NCBI GenBank assembly: GCA_034231615.1
Contig: CM067306.1
Span: forward strand, 43,964,094-44,028,093
Direction of reading: 5' to 3'
Origin: Meghimatium bilineatum
Taxonomy: Eukaryota > Mollusca > Gastropoda > Stylommatophora > Philomycidae
Length of the DNA: 64,000 nucleotides
The first letter of the stretch is position 1. Every line of letters begins with the position of its first letter. Position numbers and translations under genes: made by a program. The notes under the pieces were generated by a model. It made no database searches, was not told the origin of the DNA, and saw only the letters and a program-made list of their open reading frames with translations. Positions 57,690 to 64,000 of this stretch are shown here, piece by piece.

Positions 57690-58475
57690 TAGTTGGATAT
57701 GCGGATGACAGTGTTCTGATTGCAAAAAGTGACCTTCAAGATTTAATTAATGTAGTAGTCACAGAAAGTAAAGAGAAATACCTCTTCCTAAATATAAAGA
57801 AAACAGAAGTAATGGTTATTCCAAAGAAACAAAATAACACACCTTTCAAGATCAAAGTGAAAGATATAGTATTAAAACAAGTCCACCAATTCAAATATTT
57901 AGGTACAACGATTACAGCATATGGAAGAAGTTCGGCAAAAATAAGAAGCATAATAGGACAGGCAAAAACAACATTCAGAAAAATGAAAAATATTATTGTG
58001 TAATATGACCTTGTCATTAGAGGTGATAAAGAGAGTTTTGCAGTGCTATATAACACCTATACTAATATATGGATGCAAGTCTTGGACAATAAACAAACAG
58101 GAAAGTGGGAAATTAGAGGAAATAGAGATGTGGTTTTATAGAAGAATGCTGAGAATACCACGGACTGCCAGAAAAACTAATGTGGAGGTGTTGCAAGAAT
58201 CAAATGCGAAACGGACCTTAATCAATAATATAATAAACAGACAATCTTCTTTTTTTTGGCCACTTCATGAGACAGGGAGGTTTGGAGAATATAGTCAAAA
58301 CAGGCAAATTTGAAGGCAACAGAGACTGAGGGCGACAACATGAGAAAATATCAGACAGCTAGACAACCTGGCACGGCAGGGAAACAACAACGATCTTGAT
58401 ACATAATACTGGAGACAGCGAGCTGTAGAGAGTCATGATCGCCTACGCCAGCCGGCATGGCTCCTGATGATGATG
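57690..58475 (+). pseudogene. 5'-truncated LINE RT, ATG/GAT tail
   Basis: It starts just at motif C (GYADDSVLIAKSD), then KTEVMVIPKKQNN, VHQFKYLGTTITAYGRSS, FRKMKNIIV and a stop. The next frame has VLQCYITPILIYGCKSWTIN and MWFYRRMLRIPRTARKTNVE. The 3' UTR ends in CCTGATGATGATGAT. Related to the LINE at 7,770-9,072. Fragments of this 3' end recur at 28,650, 32,481 and 54,100. Confidence 0.85.
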
Positions 58476-58479
58476 ATAA

Positions 58480-58860
58480 AGCCCCTCGTGTCTGCTTGTG
58501 TTAAGCTGTTCCAAATCTCACAACGACTTTGACTAGACCCTGTGAAGTTACTCAGTAAAAGGACGTCCTCCCCTACTGTACGCACCGTGACCGAGGTAAT
58601 ATATGAGACCTGTCAATTAAACAGTAAACATGAACTAGTTTCCAATTTGCGTGCCCTCTATTGGTTGGCCTCGGCTATTTTCGAAATGCGACCCCAATTA
58701 TGTAAATAGCGACCAATCAAAAGCCCAACAGTAATGAAAAACTTAACGAACGCGGTCCAAATTAATTCAGTTAGAAAGCCTTAAGTACCGTCGTAGCCAC
58801 GGTATACACTATTGCTGGAGAAGCCGAGAAGGGGAAAGCTAGCTGATTTTTAAACATCTC
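58480..58860. other. No recognised gene
   Basis: Unassigned sequence between the LINE tail and the hAT gene. It would hold the left end of the hAT element, but no terminal inverted repeat was recognised. Confidence 0.45.
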
Positions 58861-59189
58861 TTGGGAATGAAAGTTACTGTGTTATCACTGGATTACTGGA
58901 ATTTTCGAAATATTGTTCTTACATGTGTGAATGTTGTTGAGCGTCACTATTCTAACAATGTTGCCGAATTCTACAAGCAATTTGCAGCAGAATCGAAAAT
59001 AACAAAGAAAATTAAGACTTGTCACAGACAATGCACGGAATATGGTTTTTGCTATTAATCATTTGTGTTCCTGAGGATACTTTAATACTTGTACGGGATG
59101 TTCGTTAATGTTGTAATAGTCCTTGTTTCGATTGGTCTGTTCTCAGTGACTTGAGTACACAGGCTGAAAGTCTTGACCGCGCCAAAATC

Positions 59190-59390
59190 TTTTTTTGTGT
59201 GGATGTGGTTGGTCAAGTACGGAAAACCTGTTTACTTGTGTTGCAAAGCGATTCGGTGCTGCTAGAACAGACCTGGTTCAATTCCCGTCAGTTGTAAGAA
59301 TTATTTTCATTTATCCTCATGTTTCCTACTTGAATTTATTGATATTAACCAAAGTAGTTTTCCGCATATTCTGTGTATAGCTCATAGCCT
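59190..59390 (+). mobile_element. tRNA-like SINE (S2), copy 2, inside the hAT gene
   Basis: GTTGGTCAAGTACGG, GCAAAGCGATTC and a B box GGTTCAATTCC occur in the same order as in the minus-strand copy at 23,506-23,640. Its ends are approximate. Confidence 0.55.
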
Positions 59391-60001
59391 GCAGTTGAGC
59401 ATATTGCATGGATTTAAGACCGCAGATACCGAAACATTGTTTGGTAAATGTCGAAAAATTGTGGGCCACTTTAAAAATAGTGCTGCAAACACTACCGAAT
59501 TATAAAGCTGTGGTGAGTCACCATTACCCAAACTACAGCAAGATGTTCCAACAAGATAGAAAATTATTTTTGTGATGCTGCAAAGTATGCTGTAGGCCAG
59601 AGAAGCAATAACCGTCTACATATCACAGGAAGAAAAGCAGTAGGCCTATAAAGGTACAAAACTGTTTGATTGGGAAAAGATTTCCAAATACGTCAAAGTT
59701 TTAGACTTGTCAGGCAACGGTCATACTTGGCGGCCAACAGTATGTGTCGTGTAGTTGTGCATTGCTACTGTTATCGTCATTGACAAAGCACATGATTGTA
59801 AATGATGATGACCCAGGCTACATAGCCAGATTCAAGGCAGCTTCTATTGATGACTTCAAAGAACGTGTAGCTGGTATGACCACTATTAAAATATTACAGA
59901 TTGCAACAGCACTTGATCCACGATATAAAAACTTGAAGTGCTTGTCAGACGATTCAAAAGAACAAACTTGGTCGCTTATTGCGCGACAGTTTGCAGTTAG
60001 T

Positions 60002-61223
60002 AAATGTTTGTTTGTTTTTCGTTCGCGCCATTGTAACCATCACGGATATCCGTGCGATTTCCGCCGGGAGCGTGATTACGTTGTGCCACCGTTATGCGCC
60101 TTGTAGGCCTAGCACATCCGATTTCGGCATGCCTTGACAATTCGGGTGGGCTACCCTTAGCCTGTGACAGCCTCTATATCTGTCTCCAGGCACGCGTAGT
60201 GAAGACTCTTCGCCCAGACGATTTTCTTGCTCTCGTCTGACTCGAACGAGGTGTTCCACTGTCTATGAACTTGCCTCGTGTAATTGGACGTGCTGTGCCC
60301 ATTGGGTACTGAACCGTTTCTCATCCGTGAGCCTGGTTCCTTAAGGGGAAGAACTCAACAGAGGAGTTGGACCCTGGCTCTTTCGCCCTCTTAGCCGAGG
60401 TGTCATTCACCGACATCGTGTACCCCTTGTCCAAGTTCGAGTCTCACACCACGCGTTTGAGAGCAAGGCGTTCTCGAGCTGAGCGTCCTTGTCCCAATAG
60501 CGCCTGAGCCCATCAGGTACTGAACCCTTTCTCTCTTCAAGTGTATTTCCGGTGTAGGAATACATGACAGTAGAGTTGGGCCAGGGCTAAATCGTTGTCC
60601 CTTTTGTGCCTGAGCGCATCGAGTACGGAACCCTTTCTCTTCGCGAGCATATTTCCGGTTTAGGAAGGCTCGACATTAGAGTTGGATTAGGTCTTCTTGC
60701 TTTACCAAACGCCAATGAATGGGTCTGGGTCTCTGCCTGTAAGGAACACAGGTAACTAGAAACTCGTCTCGAGCTGACGGAGCTTGTAGTTCCCCTTTCC
60801 TAGGGACTTTTCACTTTCTATTTGCAGTTCGCGCTGCCCTCTAGCGCTGTTCTGCCCTTTCATTGTTTCATTGTACTCGGTATGAAATCTATGTCTCTCG
60901 CCATGACTCTACCTTTATGTGCATTTTACATTGGCCGCCCCTCCAATGTTCGGACTGGACTGACTAGCTTCACTGTATGTCGACAGTGTCGCTATATGTG
61001 GTGATGCTGGTGGTGTCGGAGATATGTCTGTCTCTTGTGCAGGCAAATCTCTTTCCATCTGCTACCTCCACATTCTCGGACACGATCCCCAAATGATTTG
61101 GCCAGAATCAGCTCGAGCTGCTGTATTTCTGTTTCCAGGGTGCACCGCGTGGAGGTACATTTGGGATCTTGGTTATCTGCAAACCCTGGGTCCGCCTAGA
61201 GCAATGCTTTCCCTTTGCACCCC
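60002..61223 (-). mobile_element. 1.2-kb noncoding interspersed repeat (R1), copy 2, with 9-bp target duplication
   Basis: It interrupts the hAT frame. GCAGTTAGT stands on both sides (59,993-60,001 and 61,224-61,232), and removing 60,002-61,232 restores the hAT order. The left edge is T-rich (AAATGTTTGTTTGTTTTTCG), which reads as an A-rich 3' tail if the element lies on the minus strand, suggesting retroposition. The interior has imperfect 105-110-bp tandem units. No known domain in any frame, no terminal inverted repeats. Confidence 0.8.
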
Positions 61224-61624
61224 GCAGTTAGTCTAAATGATGACCTGTTGCAGGCTAATGATGATACTGACAGTGCAAATGAAACCATATGCGAACCTAA
61301 ATCAAAACGTATTACGCTGATGGAGTTTGACTCAGAAGAAGGTGTTGAAACTGAAAGTGCTGCTGATGAACTACACTGCTATAAAAACTAGAAAAAAGTT
61401 GCTGAATCAGTTGATCCACTAAAATGGTCGAAGCTTAAAGTGTCCGAAGTTGGCATTATTAGCCAAGACTTGTTTGTGCATACCAGCTACCTCAGTTCTG
61501 TTTGAACGTTTATTTAGTTCTGCTGGTTACATTGTCAATAACACACGTTCATCACTCGAAACAAATACCGTTAATATGCTGGTGTGCTTGCATAGTTGGT
61601 TATCTGATGACATTTGAACGAGAA

Positions 61625-61780
61625 AATCTTGTGCTATTTTGTTAAATATATCTCAAATATTTGTTCATATCTGTAACTACAGACTTTTTGGTTTAATCGG
61701 AATTAACTATTAAATTAAAATTATATTAATCGTTACCAGCCCTAATATATATATATATAAACAAATTAATAGATAGCAAC
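61625..61780. other. hAT 3' flank
   Basis: AT-rich. It contains TAATCGTTACCAGCCCTAAT (61,726-61,745), whose reverse complement begins ATTAGGGCTGG, like hAT terminal repeats. A partner on the left was not found. Confidence 0.4.
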
Positions 61781-61784
61781 AATG

Positions 61785-63193
61785 AAGATGACCTATATAT
61801 TTGGGGAGATTAAATGCACATCTTGGCACAAATAGAGAAGGAATACATGAATATTAAAGACCTTTCGACGACCCAAGATTAACCACAACGGTTATAAACT
61901 AATAGATACATGCATCCAGCACAATCTCTTTATAACGAACACCTTCTTTAAACATAGACAGTCACAAGTGTACATATGTTATAAATGGAACAGCTTGGAA
62001 TGCAAGAGCCAGATAGACTTTATACTCACAAAAATAAACAATAGATGAAAAATAACAGACACACAAGTAATACCTAACATGTATGCCGATACTGACATAA
62101 GACAGTAATAATAAAAGTCAAAACAAACAGAACGAAAAATATCAAGCACAAGAAAAGCACAAAGGGCCACTAGATATACAGAAATTAGGAGAACTAATCA
62201 TGCGCGAAAAATATATCCAGGAAGCTAACGAAGAATTTGCGAATCTTTCTGAAAACACACATCACAGAAAAAAAATTGAAATATTTCAAAAATACCATCA
62301 TACAAACAGCAGGAAAATACCATCAAAACAAACAGAGCGAAAAATATCAAGCACAAGAAAAGCACAAAGGGCCACTAGATATACAGAAATTAGGAGAACT
62401 AATCATGCGCGAAAAATATATCCAGGAAGCTAACGAAGAATTTGCGAATCTTTCTAAAAACACACATCACAGAAAAAAAATTGAAATATTTCAAAAATAC
62501 CATCATACAAACAGCAGGAAACATATGCGGATATAAAAACCATAAAGTCACGACACCAAAAATAACAGCTTTGTGGACAGAAGAGATAAAGACGCAACGA
62601 AATATAAAAAACAAAAATTCAAGAAATGGGCAACAAGCAAAACTCATGAAGATTACTTGACATACAAGACAGCAGAGATTAACACCAAGAAAATCATCAA
62701 ATCTGCAAAAATTAAGTCATGGCAAGAATATGGTGAAATGCTTAACAAGATAGATAAAATGCACAAAAGATGTTCTACAAAAAAGTACAAAACATGAGAA
62801 GTGAAAAATACATCTATGAACCAAAAGAAATAATCAATGATGAACAAGGCAACATACTAAATATGTCCCAAGAAATCATGGAAAGATGGAAATATTACTT
62901 CAAGCAACTATTAAACTTAAAGGAAGGAGAAGAGATCACAACAATAAATACAATAGAAGAAAACCTAGAACAATATATCCTGAAATCCGAAATTAAAGAC
63001 GCAGTTAAACATACGCCAAACAGCACAGCACCAGGAATAGATAGCATACCTATAGATCTAATAAAAATACGTGTATGTAGACACGTATAAAGTGATTACT
63101 CAGATTGTTCAATGTGATGTGGAAGACACAAAAGACACCGCAAGAATGAAATACAGCGGTGATTATTTCCATTTGGAAGAAAAAAAGGCACTT
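61785..63193 (+). pseudogene. RTE-like LINE: endonuclease end to start of RT
   Basis: Frames in order: the end of an apurinic endonuclease (near 61,805, HLGTNREGIHEY-like; 61,990, SQIDFILTK, the DFI motif), a linker with a 205-bp tandem duplication, then 62,573-62,797 (RDKDATKYKKQKFKKW), then 62,770-63,090 (EIMERWKYYFKQLLN and HTPNSTAPGIDSIPIDLIK, the RT entry motif). The last recognisable part is TAVIISIWKKKGT-like at about 63,150-63,190, where a minus-strand LINE is inserted. The RT core probably continues beyond the window. Confidence 0.85.
62119..62528. repeat. 205-bp tandem duplication within the LINE linker
   Basis: 62,119-62,323 is repeated at 62,324-62,528 with few differences (for example AACAGAACG versus AACAGAGCG). 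205 is not a multiple of three, so the duplication shifts the frame. Confidence 0.9.
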
Positions 63194-63194
63194 C

Positions 63195-64000
63195 TTCTTC
63201 TTCTTTCGTTCACTTGAAACATGTCTATATCTGTAATTCTGTCTCCTTAATAAAACTCACTGTCTTTTGTAGTTCATACAGTGTCCCATAGAGAGTTTTG
63301 ATTCCAGTGTTGTTTCCTCTGGCCAATATGTCTGCCTCAGCGTTTCATGCTCAGAACACTCTTGAAGTATATGTTTGGCACTCTGCGCTGCCTGTCCACA
63401 TGTACACATGGCCGTGTTGCCAATCTTGAACTTTGTATACATGTGACTGCGGAGTCGATTGTGTCCTGTTCTGAGACGTAGAATTAAAACTTGTTCTGAT
63501 CTGTTCATAATGTGATAATCATATTGTGTTGGTGTTTGTGGCTTTCTTATTGACTTGATCATCTGTTTTTTCTGATGGTAGGTGATTGGTATATCTGGTT
63601 GGTCTTCGGCAGCACCTTCCTTACCCAGTTGGTCTGCTTTTTCATTTCCTGGTATTCCACAGTGAGAGGGTATCCACTGCATGGTTACCCTATACTGGTA
63701 AGACAATTCGCTAAGTAGTTTTCTCAAGTCTGTTAGTTTTCCAGACTGGAGAGCTTGAAGCACTGACCTTGCATGTCAGGAATACCACAGGCTGTAGGTC
63801 AGAGATGGAGTTCAGTAGTTTTTTTAGCTGCCACACTAATTGCCTGGATTTCAGCATCATAATTATTGCAGAATTTTCCTGTCGGTGTTCTGATTGTATC
63901 TCTAGGCTTGTGTGGATATTCTATATATACACCTGCACCTCCATTCCTCACGGCATTCTGTGCTGACCCATCTGTGTATACTCTGACCCATATATCTTGT
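63195..64000 (-). mobile_element. LINE RNase H fragment inserted in the RTE-like LINE, runs off the right edge
   Basis: The minus strand carries YTDGSAQNAVRNGGAGVYIE (first Asp), DAEIQAISVAAKK (Glu), a frame break near 63,770, then a 168-residue frame with LQALQSGKLTDL, WIPSHCGIPGNEKADQL and the C-terminal CTCGQAAQSAKHILQECSEH region. The tail is a GAA repeat next to 63,195. Nearly the same as 13,584-14,414. The RT, if present, lies right of the window. Confidence 0.9.

Larger units (their letters stand above)
58861..61617 (+). pseudogene. hAT transposase gene, split by a SINE and an R1 repeat
   Basis: Pieces of one hAT (ZBED-like) transposase appear in order. 58,861-59,058: NIVLTCVNVVERHYSNNVAE and the region of the first catalytic Asp, damaged. 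59,400-59,580: LFGKCRKIVGHFKNSAANTT and the PTRW-like site, reading PTR-stop. 59,780-60,001: AALDPRYKNLKxL-type, QTWSLIARQFAV. 61,233-61,617: a linker with LNDDLLQANDD, then PATSVLFERLFSSAGYIVNN, the C-terminal dimerisation domain, and LVCLHSWLSDD before the stop. An S2 SINE lies at 59,190-59,390. R1 lies at 60,002-61,223 with a 9-bp target duplication. Catalytic positions are partly lost. Confidence 0.85.

Noticed and set aside
1-64000. CRISPR arrays, bacterial operons, riboswitches, rRNA genes
   Set aside because: None seen. The direct repeats lack spacer structure, and the sequence is clearly animal nuclear DNA with spliceosomal introns and retroelements.

Overview
The window is animal nuclear DNA, AT-rich and dominated by transposable elements. 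A lophotrochozoan, most likely a mollusc and plausibly a cephalopod, is the best guess. This rests on the receptor exons, on the mix of RTE-like and RNase H-bearing LINEs, Penelope-like elements and tRNA-derived SINEs, and on an intron of about 30 kb. The species is inference.

Only one host gene can be supported: a class A GPCR of the oxytocin/vasopressin receptor family on the minus strand. Exon 1 (46,322-46,698) holds the N-terminus, TM1 and TM2. Exon 2 (16,009-16,107) holds TM3 up to the DR of the DRY motif. Both end at GT-type donors in phase 2 and join in frame across a 30.2-kb intron. Later exons were not found and probably lie left of the window. A short unassigned minus-strand ORF at 48.1-48.3 kb is the only other host coding candidate.

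Layout. 1-3.8 kb: minus-strand LINE remnants, one with a SINE inside it. 4.8-5.4 kb: a decayed Tc1/mariner. 7.0 kb: a 20-bp E-box tandem repeat. 7.8-9.1 kb: a plus-strand LINE. 11.8-12.3 kb: a minisatellite that reverses orientation midway. 13.6-15.8 kb: two RNase H LINE fragments. 16.0 kb: receptor exon 2. 17.8-18.3 kb: a 45-bp minisatellite. 19.2-20.9 kb: a MULE-like transposon with repeat-array inverted ends. 20.9-25.7 kb: two copies of a 1.2-kb noncoding retroposon-like repeat, plus LINE and SINE fragments. 26.2-38.1 kb: a Penelope complex containing a 2 x 2,765-bp near-perfect palindrome and a nested 3.5-kb LINE. 38.1-39.2 kb: an RTE-like LINE. 39.6-44.7 kb: a minus-strand Ty3/gypsy element with substituted active-site residues. 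46.3-47.0 kb: receptor exon 1 with a symmetrical pentanucleotide array just upstream. 48.9-51.6 kb: an hAT-like element with short terminal inverted repeats and an 8-bp target duplication. 52-64 kb: LINE remnants and a hAT transposase gene split by a second copy of the 1.2-kb repeat.

Nearly every mobile coding sequence is broken by stops, frameshifts, truncation or nesting. If the receptor gene is transcribed across intron 1, the pre-mRNA would carry the Penelope palindrome and most of these elements.
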